A stretch of 64,000 nucleotides of DNA, from the NCBI GenBank assembly GCA_947396885.1, contig OX377206.1:10284778-10348777 (forward strand), given 5' to 3'. Made by a program: the position numbers and the translations under genes. The notes below the pieces were generated by a model, which was given only the letters and a program-made list of their open reading frames with translations, was not told the origin of the DNA and made no database searches. Origin of the DNA: Heligmosomoides polygyrus polygyrus (taxonomy: Eukaryota > Nematoda > Chromadorea > Rhabditida > Heligmosomidae). Of the stretch, positions 11,366-22,085 are shown in pieces (the stretch's first letter is position 1; the number at the start of each line of letters is the position of its first letter).

Positions 11366-11551
11366 TTACAGCGACTGTGGTATTGGTAAACATCTCGTGG
11401 AAGATGAGCTTGAACGTCGTATCGCTGAAATCAGCAATCGCTTCACAGGCGACCCAACCAATACGAAAGGTACTTCGAAGTCTTCTGATTTTCGTGGGAA
11501 GTTGAAGCTCGGCGAATATGTTAAGATCCTGAGACTTTTCTTGACAAACGG
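11366..11551 (+). CDS. ttll-11: Probable TTLL11 C-terminal region exon
   Basis: An open plus-strand segment encodes HLVEDELERRIAEISNRF followed by GKLKLGEYVKILR. This resembles the TTLL11 segment after the catalytic core, where a short helix and a KLG motif precede a conserved hydrophobic stretch. It lies downstream of exon 10 on the same strand. A splice acceptor fits just after position 11370 (ATTACAG) and a donor at 11552 (GTGTTC), but both are weakly supported. The exon linking it to the catalytic core (family motif beginning just after VDE) was not found, so the connection is inferred. Confidence 0.45.
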
Positions 11552-11704
11552 TGTTCCCATCACGACATATACACATTTATTGGCCTCGTACATACCAACA
11601 TTTATTAGCCTCATCTCAGCGTGTATATTCCATCTAGCTTTAGCAAATACGTGTCACTGTTGGAACTAAATTGTAGCGCCTCTTGTGTATGTGTATGCAA
11701 CAGG

Positions 11705-11810
11705 GGTGTGCATAATTACGATTTATGATTGTACGATTTACGACGAGTTTTGAGAACATTCTTACGATTTACGACATTTGGGTCGTAAGTCGTAAATCTT
11801 CGTAGATGTG
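11705..11810. repeat. Degenerate ACGATTTACGA-motif repeat
   Basis: Variants of ACGATTTACGA and its complement occur about six times without a fixed period, much like the ATTCGAA zones at 6280 and 8585 but with another motif. Confidence 0.45.
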
Positions 11811-12037
11811 GTCTTTGGTCACAAGACCCTCATAATCTAGCGCGCTGTAGTTTGGATATAGTTTTAGCTCACTCTCGATTTTAGACGCTTTCCGCAAACC
11901 GTTAGTTTCTGCTATTGTTACTGTCCCGCTGTTGTCAGCTTTGTGTAGAAGAGATGAGGGAACAGAAGGCGTACGCTTGAATCAGGTCGGGTTTGGTGCC
12001 ACCAATAGGCCAGTAAAGGTGTTTCAACCGTTTCTAT

Positions 12038-12600
12038 CAGGGTGTCCGGAAAGTTTTGAGAACTTTTAATGTATCCAAATAAAATGACATATCTTTTCAC
12101 AGGTTCTGCGTTATATCATGTTACTATACTTACTTGTAAATCATAGCGTTCTGATCTAAGCCCCAATCAATACAGTCGCCTCGTTCCCCTAGATTATGAA
12201 AATCCGTCAGTCTTATCATGTCCAGCCGAACTGACTACCGCATCATTTTGCTTCGATGCTTCCGCTCCGGCTTCAACCCAACCGAGGCCGATCAGCAGGT
12301 TGTGTCGCTGATGGCCCCGAGTCCCCCTCCACTGCTACGGTGTACCGCTGGCCCCTTCGATCCACAAAAGGAAACCTCTCCCTCGACGATGTTGCTGGAT
12401 CCGGATGTCAATCGAGAAGTACAACGGTCGTCCTTGCGTCTGTTCAAGCTAATCTGACTAAGTCTGTACGAGATATAGAGAGGGAGATGGGCACTCCTAA
12501 AACCACCGTCCATGATATTCCCACTCTATCCGGTCTTAGGGCGAAGCTTTTCGGAATTTTCGCTTTATCACGTTATATGACTATGGAACTATTGTAATGC
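12038..12600 (+). mobile_element. Truncated mariner element with N-terminal transposase remnant
   Basis: The left end CAGGGTGTCCGGAAAGTTTTG is typical of mariner ends. From about 12214 two plus-strand frames together spell a mariner N-terminus (DYRIILLRCFRSGFNPTEA; then, shifted, TVYRWPLRSTKGNLSLDD and a TKSVRDIEREMGTPKTTVH HTH). The TVYRW and SLDD wording is characteristic. No DDE domain and no right end are found, so only the 5' third remains. Confidence 0.65.
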
Positions 12601-12963
12601 GCTGCGTATTCTGTGATCTATCTAGTAAGGTAAATCAATATGCAAGTCAATCATTTCCATTCTGAGAACCGTGCACCAATTTGTATACCGGAGAAGGATG
12701 AGGCTATTTTATCTGAAGTGATGAACAAAAACATCTACTGCATAAATGAGCTGCAAAACACCTTTTCTGATACTGTCTTTGAATATCAAGCCTTGTTACG
12801 ATTCACGGTTCAAAAAAAATTCAAATTTCATTTACGCACACCCCTGATGTGCAACTTTTCCTCAGTGTTTCAAGTCGGAGGGCTCTCGGTCTGTATATGT
12901 GTCTACATACTGCTGTTCGACGGAGTGAGCTTTCTGTCGGAATCGGAGACGATATTGTTCTAG

Positions 12964-13148
12964 GTCTCCCATTTCACGGCTTCTTCCTCCTAATGAAGTT
13001 CATTGCTGAGCGACTGTATCCGAAGCAGCCAACACTTCGGGCTCAGCTGGCTTCTCTACTAATTAAATGTGACGGTGGTCTGCGAAGCAAAGGGGTCAGG
13101 TCCAGGCGTCTCCGCCGCGAAGAAGTCTCTGCAGCTTCCCCTCGGTGA
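12964..13148 (+). CDS. ttll-11: Probable TTLL11 C-terminal exon
   Basis: After acceptor TTCTAG the frame reads LPFHGFFLLMKFIAERLYP then QPTLRAQLASLLIKCD. Both the layout and the wording fit the TTLL11 C-terminal helix pair (an 'F..FF.LA.RKF' segment, then 'L..Q.ASLI..C'). The frame ends in TGA at 13146-13148, but a good donor (CG|GTGAGC at 13145) could splice to the exon at 13849. It is on the same strand as the catalytic exons. A degenerate mariner fragment lies between this exon and the previous one. Confidence 0.5.
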
Positions 13149-13848
13149 GCAGATTTTTCTTTTTCTTCAAAGATTTAGAGCAAGCGGAGAAAGTCTCACT
13201 TAAGATTTTAAAGATGTTGAGGTAGGAATAGGAATGGCAAGGAACTGGTAATGTAAAATACCCAGGTAAGATCGAACTCGTTTCTGTGCCTACCGCATGA
13301 AAAGCAGTTGGAAAAGAAACGGATGGTGAGAGTAGGTTTTACATAAATCCCTGGGGCTTCACCACGTATTCTATTTCTAATGTCTTGCGAAGTGGGATGG
13401 AAGGAATCGGAAGCAGACAACTTTGTTCTCGAATGGCGCCTGCTGGCGTTATTCTTTGTAGTAGGTATATGTCGCGTAGGTGAGCAGCATTGGTAGGTGG
13501 GAATGCCCAAACCAATCAGACCGCATTGAATGGGCATGCCGTTCAGAGAGGGCGTATTCAATCGGTACCCCGATGGGCTGGCATGTGTCCAGACTGTGCT
13601 CTGTTTGGTTATTATTGGCTGGCGCGCTCCCACCTACCAATGCTGCTCACCTACGCGACATGTTCCTGTTATCAAATCCAATCGCTATTAGGTCGTGTTT
13701 CAGACGTAAGGAGATTTTCATGCTCCCTGACCGCGTTCGTCGTAACAAAGTGAGATCCAGATCATGCGAACCTCTTAATGTAAGCTGTTTTCAGTTGTCA
13801 CAACTTCGACTGTGTGCAGAAGTCTCCCTAATTCTGGCACTTTTCCAG

Positions 13849-13994
13849 GTAGCAATTCATCCAACGAGCAAGGCCAACGAGAAGAACAACGTGAACCAGA
13901 TGTCGTTGCTTCCTGCTCAACGCAAGTAGGTCGGAGAGCCAGCATGGATTGGTGCGTGAATTCCTCTCTACCTCCATATGGTGAAAGCATCTGA
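13849..13994 (+). CDS. Possible last exon, hydrophilic C-terminus
   Basis: After acceptor TTTTCCAG the frame reads SNSSNEQGQREEQREPDVV and ends with LPPYGESI and a TGA at 13992-13994. The composition (Ser, Gln, Glu, Arg) suits a disordered protein tail. Placing it as the tail of the TTLL gene is a guess from strand and order. A second frame through the same segment stops at 13929, so the assignment is weak. Confidence 0.25.
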
Positions 13995-14396
13995 GGCGGC
14001 TACATAACGTTGGGTGTTGTGTTGCTGCCAGGACAGTGCGTTTTCGTCTCTCTTTAATATGTCTATGCGTGCTGGTTTTTGGATACAAATGAATTGTCTT
14101 TGCCAATGTTGTGTTTTTCTGCCTTCGGTTGTTTGTAAAAATGAGGTATTTCGAGGGCGCAAATGAAAGGCTATTTTCTATACAATTTTGCTTGCTCATG
14201 CAACATCTAAATTCTTCGGATGTGACAAACACGTGTTTTTCTGCTTTTGCAAAACAGTATCGCAACAATGTCTGTGTCTATTAGTGCCCTCACATTTATC
14301 GTCCAACTTAGTGACTCGTATCGCTTCGTGATCAGCGATGTACGCAAATGGATATCTTCAGAAAACATAGCAATCACTAGATGTCTCCTACAGACA

Positions 14397-14578
14397 TGTG
14401 GCGAAGACTCACGGCGGGGAGTGCGGGAACGCGCCGTTGCGGCGGCAGTCAATCAGAAACCGGTTCAGCCATAGAAGTAGTGCACATGATTGGCTGTCGC
14501 GATCACGATAGGGGCCACTGCACGTTCCCGCATCCCCCGCTGAACTTTCCCGACCCCTACTGTCCGTCTTCGCCACAT
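14397..14578. mobile_element. Foldback MITE
   Basis: TGTGGCGAAGAC and AGTGCGGGAACG on the left are inverted at CGTTCCCGCAT and GTCTTCGCCACA on the right. No coding potential. The rest of 13995-14800 shows nothing else recognisable. Confidence 0.55.
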
Positions 14579-14804
14579 ATACCGTTCGTGGCGCCCAAGG
14601 AAACGGTACGCCTTTCAGGTTCCCTATGGTTTTGACTATTCCAGCCCCGGATAGGCCAAATGGACACTCCATAGCTGATAAAGCTCATTGCCTGTAACAT
14701 TGTTTAGGTATATTTGCAAAGGGATCTACGCCTGGACTTAGTTTGCCTGTTCGTCAGCAATATATTGAAGGTCATAAATATTAGATTCTAATCCTTCTAT
14801 TATA

Positions 14805-15065
14805 TACGACGCGTGTAGCGCCGTCGGATGAGGTGTCGGATTTCCCAATCAGGCCAACCAAGCCTTCCATCCCTTCGGGCGGGGGAAGGGGTAGTGAATT
14901 GGTACCAGACTTGTTTGGGAAGGATAAAGCGTTGACTTGTCCATCGGCTGGCCACCGTAAGTCATTGTATGGCCAAATACGCATTCAAATCACCTCCACG
15001 ACATCCCGTAGAAGTAGAATGCGTGGCGCATCCCAAAAGGGATTGAGTAACGCCGTCCTTTATCC
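14805..15065 (+). repeat. tRNA-derived SINE, copy 2 (head partly deleted)
   Basis: This is the second copy of the family seen at 1501-1765. The A-box region is retained (GTGTAGCGCCGTCGG), but the stretch with the B-box is missing or replaced. The tail matches with scattered substitutions and a short insertion before ATCCCGTAGAAGTAGAATG. Confidence 0.6.
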
Positions 15066-15150
15066 TTTTACTCTTTCTATGTTCTCTCAAGTGAATGTGC
15101 TGATTATTAGTAAAATAAGACCAAGATTCGTGCTCTATTTAAACTGTCGT

Positions 15151-15558
15151 TCATCTTGGCTTCAGCTCTGCTCCTTCCTCCACAAGGACCTTTTGAATGT
15201 CTGATAACCATCTTGGACTTGCATAAAATTGAAAAAACTTATCTTCTCTATGAAATGGTTGATACCAAAGCTGCACGACACCTTTGTTAGCGATGTCTTG
15301 CAAGAAATACTCTTCGGGTTTTCTGAAACCTGTGTATATCAAGACAACGTGGACTACCACCCTTTCGCTAACGAAAGAACGTTCCAAAAATTCAGACAAT
15401 TTGAACGGTGTTGAGCATTTGCACGAGCCAGTCCTTTTTTCTGAAGGTTTATCAATTCCTTTTGTGCTTAGATTGAGAATGATAAGAGGGAAAGATATGT
15501 AGCTCATGCTGAGTAAGTTTGTAAGTGCGGGTTGCAGAATCAGTCCGTCGGAAGGCAA
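15151..15558 (-). CDS. Unrecognised protein, C-terminal part
   Basis: One of the longest simple open frames outside transposons (135 residues to TGA at 15205-15207 as read, frame end 15151). The likely genuine part is FKLSEFLERSFVSERVVVHV, TGFRKPEEYFLQDIANKG, VVQLWYQPFHREDKFFQFY and WLSDIQKVLVEEGAELKPR, with normal residue balance. An acceptor near CACAAAAG at about 15470 could start the exon. It is a single copy in the window, between the TTLL gene and the A/B duplication. No domain is recognised. It could also be an exon of a gene lying mostly outside the recognisable exons. Confidence 0.4.
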   Translation of the reverse strand: MPSDGLILQPALTNLLSMSYISFPLIILNLSTKGIDKPSEKRTGSCKCSTPFKLSEFLERSFVSERVVVHVVLIYTGFRKPEEYFLQDIANKGVVQLWYQPFHREDKFFQFYASPRWLSDIQKVLVEEGAELKPR

Positions 15559-15639
15559 TGTAATCAGTCACGTAGAAAGGTTTTCTAAGGAAGCGAACAC
15601 AATTGAGGAAGACCGTATTAAGCCTAGGAATCCTTTAAA

Positions 15640-15960
15640 ATAGGTAATATTCTATGAAGGCAATTTTTTCCAAGCGATCTGAACCTGATATGGTAATTTC
15701 ACGATATTGCCGTTCTAACAGCCTTGTCCACTTCTAAGATGTTAGAGTAGACTATTTCGTCCCATTAATCGTATCTATACCCTAGTCGGAAAGGAGCGGG
15801 GTCGAAAAATACTTTCTGTATCCCCAGCAACGCTGGAGAGTAGGTGTACGAAACATAAAGTGGGGGCCATGAGGGGACACATGAAGTTTATATCACGATT
15901 TACTCTGCCAAATATGTATGTTCGGAATCTCCAGTTGTTGTCCAATGTTGCGAAAAACTG
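15640..15960. repeat. 330 bp segment at duplication border, copy 1
   Basis: The sequence from ATTCTATGAAGGCAA through GATCTGAACCTGATATGG, ACCCTAGTCGGAAAGGAGCG, AAGTGGGGGCCATGAGGGG and TGTATGTTCGGAATCTCC is repeated at 25160-25440 (with its first part at 23450-23590) and at 62430-62850. Copies 1 and 2 lie directly beyond the 3' ends of genes A and B, so the segment marks the edge of the duplicated unit. Confidence 0.75.
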
Positions 15961-16071
15961 GGAGAGTGTACCTATTCTTTGTCATCAATTTCATTTTCTT
16001 GAAAGCGAAATTAAAAATAAAATTCGAAGTTTTCACAAGGAAAAGTCTTCTTGCCAAAATCGACAAAGCTC

Positions 16072-16077
16072 TTTATT
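16072..16077 (-). terminator. Poly(A) signal of gene A
   Basis: AATAAA on the minus strand about 273 nt beyond the stop codon of gene A. The equivalent in gene B is at 25822-25827 in conserved surroundings. Confidence 0.55.
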
Positions 16078-16349
16078 CAATTCATCATACAGAGGCAGCA
16101 AAACAAAACAATCACAACTGTAGTAGCTATAGATATTAACACACATAGTAGCGGAGAGCAGCACCTTGAGAATACACGAACAGTACCCGAACGGGGAAAC
16201 AAGGAGATCCCGTCAACACTTCATATCACATGCGAGCAGAAGAATAATACTAGAACAGAGACATCAAATTCAAAAACTCTAGAATAAATACATAAATAAA
16301 CAGATATCTAAAAATATTCACAGAAATAATAGCAACATACTCTCCTGGG

Positions 16350-19300
16350 TCACTCGCAGGTCTTCGCTCGTTTTCCGGCACATGCAAACTCGGACGGTTC
16401 AGAGGTCGCTGCACGCTTCGTTGTGGCCTTCGGACCTACCCCTCTAACCGTGGCCGTGGCAGAAGCACGACTTCCTAGCTGAATCAAAATTGTTTTGCGC
16501 CGATCCGTCAACCTGACCCGTCAGATGCTGCCGAATTATTTTTGTAATTCTAGAGCTGAAGCAATACATCCCAGATCTTTGCGCTCCAAGACAGTTTTCA
16601 ATAGATGTACCATACATGCAGTGGAGTGTGGTTTGAATAATTCAACTTCGTTCAACATTTTGAGTGAAATTTTCTTCAGAAATACACTTACCACATCATG
16701 AACGACTGGACGAGCAGATTGAGGTACAACGTTACCCATCCTATTGGGAGGCACCTGAAAACAACACTTTATGGTTAAGGAATACACTCGACTCGTTTAG
16801 TACATCATTTTGATTTAAAAATTCTTCAAAAATCCACTTACCACATTGTGAACGACTGGAGGTGCAAATTGAGGCATAACACCACCCATTCTATTGGGAG
16901 CCACCTAAAAACAACAGCTAATGGTTTTTGGGAGGGATAGGTCACCAACGGCGGAATAGCTAATAATAGCTTGTTAGGAGCTGTTGTGGAACATCTTTAC
17001 CAAAACGAGCCATAGTAAGGCAATGAGAGGGATTCCCAGGGTTACATGAATATACAAGCGCGAGTTATCTTCTTCCAGCTTGTACTGCGAAGGTGAAGAA
17101 CGAAATTAATCAATTCTTTCGTGGAATATGCCGAGCATTTGCTTTTGTGGATAGCATACAATAAATTCGAAAATATATTCGGCTTAATCAAAGAATCGCA
17201 ATGATCTACGGTGAACCAGTCAGTGTTTTAGGCTTCCTTGACAAACTGCTGACTTCAGGGGTGTAGAACGCTTGGACAGTCTGTATCTGACCATAGCCTT
17301 GAATCGCTTCTGCTGCACTCGAAAGCCAGTGCTTTCTTCGCTTGCGCTCCACCCACCTCAGAAGAAGACATTATCACATGCTCCATATCTACAATTCTTA
17401 CCTGAATCGTTGCAAAGCGACCAAATGCTGGCCCAGCCTGAAAGGCCCCTGTGGGACGAACATTGGCCATAGCACGTTGTGTATAGTACGCTCCGAAAAT
17501 TTGACCGATCTTAAAACTCCACATCAGATATTCAAAATATTTCTTTGGAAAATCATTTTTCTATATTGATGTTAAACCCACGTTTCTAATCTCATCACAT
17601 GGTCCCGCAAATTGAGGTAGAAACTGCATCTGAAACTCATGGGCATTAGGTACACCTCACCACGGTATATCTCTTGAATGTCGTTCTAAACTAGGTGTGT
17701 ATGAAAGAGGTGTTATAATGGTACACGGAAATCTAATACGAGGACGTATGGGTAAAACAGGTGTGTTCAGAGGTATCAACTGCGAGCAGTCGCTATAACA
17801 CTCGTAAAATCTAAACGCACCGGTACATGCCCTGCTGCCGCCGAAAGTGGATGCCACTGCCACTGAGCGGGGTTGAAGTTGTTATTCTGAAGAAAGGTAA
17901 GAGTTCAGAGAGAACGTATGTTTCCCACTCTACCGTACATAGTGCTGAGCTGCCTTCAAAAAGCATGTTCCCATAACCTAATTGAGGAAATGTTTGTTCG
18001 TAATCCACTCACCATATCATATGCATACGGATGGCACATTATTGGCGCAACGCCGCCCCAAATATTTGGGGGCACCTAAAAATACCTGATGAACGGTTCT
18101 GAAACTACTGCGGCCTTCCACGTCTAAATGTACCGCTGCAACATCGGAAGTGCTATGATTTTTTTCTGAACAAATGCAAATGTGTTACCTGGACCGACCA
18201 CTGAGCATACGGTATGTTGCACGGAGCAGCCCTTCTCGGGCGAACACTCGACGTTTCATGTTCCTTAACAAGAAGATCAGATGCTTGCTGCAACGCACGA
18301 AGAAAGGAGGAGGCTGAGTCACTGCAGCCTCTAATCAAACAAAGCCCACCTTTCCAAGTAAGGAAGCAAAAGGACGCGCTAACTGCTCTTCATCCTGGAG
18401 GCGAACAGCAGGTTTGGACGTAAGCGATTCAAGCGCATGTTTAATCTGAAGCACTAAAGTTTTGTGACGTAGTAGCACGCTTGAGTACATGAATACGCTA
18501 CGCATATGATTATGAAACGTGTTATGGCCTCCGCACACTTTTGCGGCAAAGTAGTGCCTTATCCCCAACCATAGGGCAGGGTCGCAGAGTTTGCCGCAGG
18601 CGACGAACGGCGTTGCCGCGCCTCTGCCGCACACTTGCGGCAAATTGTTGGGCGACGGCCATGGAGGCGCCGTGCGGCAGCGGCAGTAATGATTCGCGTC
18701 ATAATTGCCGCCACAGCGTCCTGTCATCTCTAACCTTTGCGGGCATTTTCCCCCAGTTGGCGAATAGCAGCAATAGGTCCCGACTAGAGAGAGTACAGTG
18801 CCCCAGCCGTTTGCTGCCAGCAAGACTCGAGTGTGCGCGAGCGACACGAGTTTAGCCGCTCGTCGGTCGCCGCTTGCCACAAAAGTGTGCTGAGACCATT
18901 AGGGACTCCGCTTTTATAAGAAAATCAAACACCCACGGTCACTGATTTCGCAGTAGCGGACGTCTTTTTCTTTTGTGAGCAGTCGGAGTTTTTGCTTTGA
19001 ACCTAAAAGCAGGCACTTGCATTGTCATTTTGGCCGAAGGCCTCGGTGCTCTTTGCGAAGTGGGAGAAGCCGCTTATTGCCACCATTCTTTCCAAAAACA
19101 AACACGAACATTCACAGGAATCGACCCATCCGAAAATAGCATCCTTTGGCTGTAGTCGGAGTCTATACCATGGCTCTAAAATCAGCCATTTATGTGTTAA
19201 CGATCGTCAGCCTCTTGGAATTACTGAAACTCTGGGCACTGCTCTTCATTAAAACATTCCGCAGCTGCAATGGTCACCGGAATGTGGGGTAAGCGCCTTA

Positions 19301-20021
19301 GCTACTACCATCTTGTCTATGCCAATTATGCACTTTCGCAAGTCTCTGCGTTGCAGAAATTAGCCTCTTTCGATTGCAGTCCTATTCATGACTGTGTCTT
19401 TGAAATCAGTTATTTGTGCGTAACTCTTAATCAGCCTCAAAGAGATACGGTTACTTTCCTTGGGTACTGCCTGTCCTCATCACCTGAAATCTGTCAGAGC
19501 CAGGTCGCTCGTTAAAAAGCAGGAAGACTCCTTAGCAACAACTACATTGTGTAACTGACACACGAACCTTATCTCGCCTCGATACGTCCGATGGCAGCTT
19601 CTCGTGCGAATGTTCGTTGTCCTTGAGGTGGACCTAAGATCGTCATTTGGGTGTATACAAAGGTCCTTCGTGGGCTGTTCTCAATGAAACACCTAGGGCT
19701 TCCCGTTGTGTGTCATCTTCAGAAGCTTATAGACATTCTATTTTTTTTGTAAACCATGTACATACCTTCTCTGGCTTAGCGGTATTCGATGGCAGCTTCC
19801 TATGGATATGCTCATAGTCCTTATCTGTACGATGTACCGTATGCCCATTGTCTTTACGGTGGATCTAAAATCGTCACTTGCGTGTCGACAAAGATCCTTG
19901 GTAAGCTGCTCTCAATGAAGACATCTTGACCACTTTTTGTAAACCATGCGCGTACCTTCTCTTGCTTCGTGGTATCCGACGGCAGCTTCCCATGGGTATG
20001 CTCGTAGTCCTTACGGTGCGC
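16350..20021 (-). CDS. Gene A: unrecognised protein with 22-residue repeat exons (3' part, truncated upstream)
   Basis: Minus-strand exons, all phase 0-0, from 5' to 3': 20021-19956, 19864-19766, 19633-19568, 19175-19110 (22-residue repeats, one of 33); 18445-18350 (ALESLTSKPAVRLQDEEQ); 18287-18189 (QASDLLVKEHE, IPYAQWSVQ); 18075-18013, 16904-16842 and 16754-16692 (21 residues each, opening V[PA]PN); 17886-17821 (NNNFNPAQWQWHP); 17629-17582 (MQFLPQFAGP); 17509-17402 (FGAYYTQRAMANVRP); and the terminal exon 16478-16350, ending KRAKTCE and TGA. Acceptors are mostly TTTTAG or TTTCAG. The protein is Pro/Asn/Gln/Ala-rich and looks low in globular structure; no domain is recognised. The 5' part is missing: at 20107 the sequence switches to repeat block R. 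Gene B carries the same exons. Confidence 0.65.
18522..18901. mobile_element. MITE in an intron of gene A
   Basis: TTA, then CTCCGCACACTTTTGCGGC on the left, matched inverted by GCCACAAAAGTGTGC and CCATTA on the right. The inside is GC-rich and full of TGCGGCAA variants. The same insertion, shortened, is in gene B at 28268-28592, so it predates the A/B duplication. Confidence 0.6.
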
Positions 20022-20106
20022 CTAAAATCGCATGCTCGTAGTGTTCACGGTGGACTAAAGTCATCATATGCGTGTCTACTAAGATCCACAAAGAACAGAT
20101 CTCTAT

Positions 20107-22085
20107 AGACTGCCGATATGACGTAACGCCGATCGGGTAAACGGGTTTCTGTACTTTTCATCCCATTCTTGCAAGGCACGGGCGGATTGTAGGAACAAGT
20201 GCGGGAGCAAGGAGTCGACTATTATACGGTTCTCTGCCATACCTTTGTCCTTAGTATCGACATCACTGAACCGTCTGGAGATGATGCCGATTTTACGCGC
20301 GCTGGTGGTGGTGGGGAAGGAGAGGGTCTTAATGCCTTCATGCCGCAAAACAAGTTACCCGATCTTAAGGAAGGAAAAAGGAAGAGACTTGCAGTTAGCC
20401 TAGATGCGCGTATGGTTTGAATTTTTTTTCGAACGTTTGACTGTTCAGGCTAAATTTGTATTTGATTCAGACGTGCTTCTCTAAGTACTAACGTAATTAT
20501 TTGCAAGCGAGTTATTAGTCGTTAGCGGTGAACTAAAATAATGTATTCCATGCTTTAACGTTCTCCACATTCTCTGCGCTCTCTTCCCTCTCGTCGCCAC
20601 GCCCCCTACGGCGCGTATAAGTAGCGCCGCTGCACAGACAGCGGCGGTCACATTTGAGGTCAAACACTCGACTGGGCGTTGAATGAGGCCAAGATGGAAG
20701 AATGGTAGGGAGACCCCCAACTACCTTGGCGTTGGCGTGATCCTTCTAAAAGAGGCCCAGTAACCGACATGGAATAAGGAGGTGCGGCACACGTCGTGTC
20801 TCGCACATGCGTCCTTGCATCATCACTGGCCTAAGGAAATCCAGATCTGAACGGAACAGAACCATCCTCCACTTCCGTGCGTTCATTACAGGCCTTCTCC
20901 CCGGACCGTCCGGTGACGTTGGTTTTTCCTGCTCGGTACTTCTGTTCCTCAGGTTAATTCGCAGCCTTTCTCATTCCCAAGAGCACCATTTAACGCGTCG
21001 TTTACGTTGACACTCTTCAGAGCTCGTTTGCTAACACGTCTTCCGAATCGAGGTGTTCGTTGCACGACATCGATCACACGTCTTTTGATTTCGAACGCCT
21101 GGTCCTCATTACTCCTTCCTTCTTACTGGATCTCCTTGCTAGTCAGCCCCTACTGATCCACCTTATTGTTAACCCTACAGGTCTCCCTTAATGCCTTCCC
21201 AGTGTCACTCTTTTGGTTCACCTCCTGGCCCACTTCCTGGTTATCCCTATCCCCCCCCCCCCTCCCCCCTTACTGGTCCCTTCTTGCTGATTCCCCTTCT
21301 TGGTCCCTTTTTGCTGATTTCCCCGTTCTGATACCATTTTCAGGTCCCTCATTTCTGGTCGCTCTCCTGGCCTCCTCTAGAAGTCACCTTTACTGCCCTC
21401 CCTCTTAAGACCTTTTCACACTCAGCATAGTACAGCGGCATCGATTTGGTGCCAATCGATGCCACTGCCCTATGCTTAAGCATTGGTCGCCGCCACTGCT
21501 GCCGAGTGTGCTAGGGCCTTTAATGGTCCTCCCACGCTCATGGCACAGGTTTGCGACACGTCTTCTGAATTCGGACGCTCAAAAACTGCCAATCCGTGTG
21601 TAAAGCAGGAAGAGCTGCAGCAACATCCCACTCTGAATGGCAACCTTCGCCCGCGCGGAAACGCTTCACCGTATCCCTCGCGGGCAAGGTTTGCTATTCA
21701 ACGTGGCATGCAAAGAGGGTGGTTTGCCCTTCTTTCGTTGGCGTGACTTGATGTCCGTTCTTTCCAAGTGTAGGAGAAAGGCTGCACTGAGTTGCAGTCC
21801 TTTATTCGACGCTGGCGGATGTTTTCAATGAACAGAGGACCAGTAACCCAAAATTTGCAATCCAACTTCTAAAAGCGTGACCTGAAGTCACTGCTTGAAG
21901 ATCATGTGCCGTCTGTGCTACGTACTGTTCAACAATCATCAAATTGCACTAGCATCCAACTCCGCCATTCTCCATTTGTTCTCGTCTTGTGACAAATTCT
22001 GTCCTTGCTCGAGAAACTCGAGAAGCGCAATTTCCTTCCTTCGGAATTCTTTCGAAGGCGTGCATCTGTTCCTTTGAGCTCCGAC
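20107..22085 (+). repeat. Repeat block R, copy 1
   Basis: About 2 kb shared with 44050-46440 and 56590-58930. Landmarks in order: ACTGCCGATATGACGTAACG; an open segment with EPSGDDADFTRAGGGGEGEG; a GC box and TATAAGTAG near 20601-20624; a pyrimidine-rich zone with repeated CTGGTCCC; the palindrome around GGTGCCAATCGATGCC; and a 3' part ending in a coding-like stretch. This copy starts abruptly at the junction with gene A (20107) and ends by a deletion junction into the lustrin-gene fragment (about 22086). Confidence 0.8.
20585..20640 (+). promoter_or_regulatory. Promoter-like GC box plus TATA in block R
   Basis: CACGCCCCCTAC is followed within about 12 bp by GCGTATAAGTAG. The arrangement is kept at 44630-44655, is mutated (CATAAGTAG) at 57165-57182, and occurs inverted at 56360-56400 with TATAAATAG. 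Conservation between copies may reflect recent duplication rather than function. Confidence 0.3.

Noticed and set aside
13449..13753. Open frames around 13480-13680 on both strands
   Set aside because: The segment contains an inverted repeat (GGTGAGCAGCATTGGTAGG and its complement), so the frames on opposite strands echo each other.
18335..18880. 181-residue minus-strand frame
   Set aside because: Only its last 32 residues (ALESLTSKPAV...) form an exon. The rest is the intronic MITE with TGCGGCAA repeats.
21166..21408. Pro/Leu/Ser-rich frame in block R
   Set aside because: Pyrimidine-rich low-complexity DNA. The frame is not conserved in the other copies.
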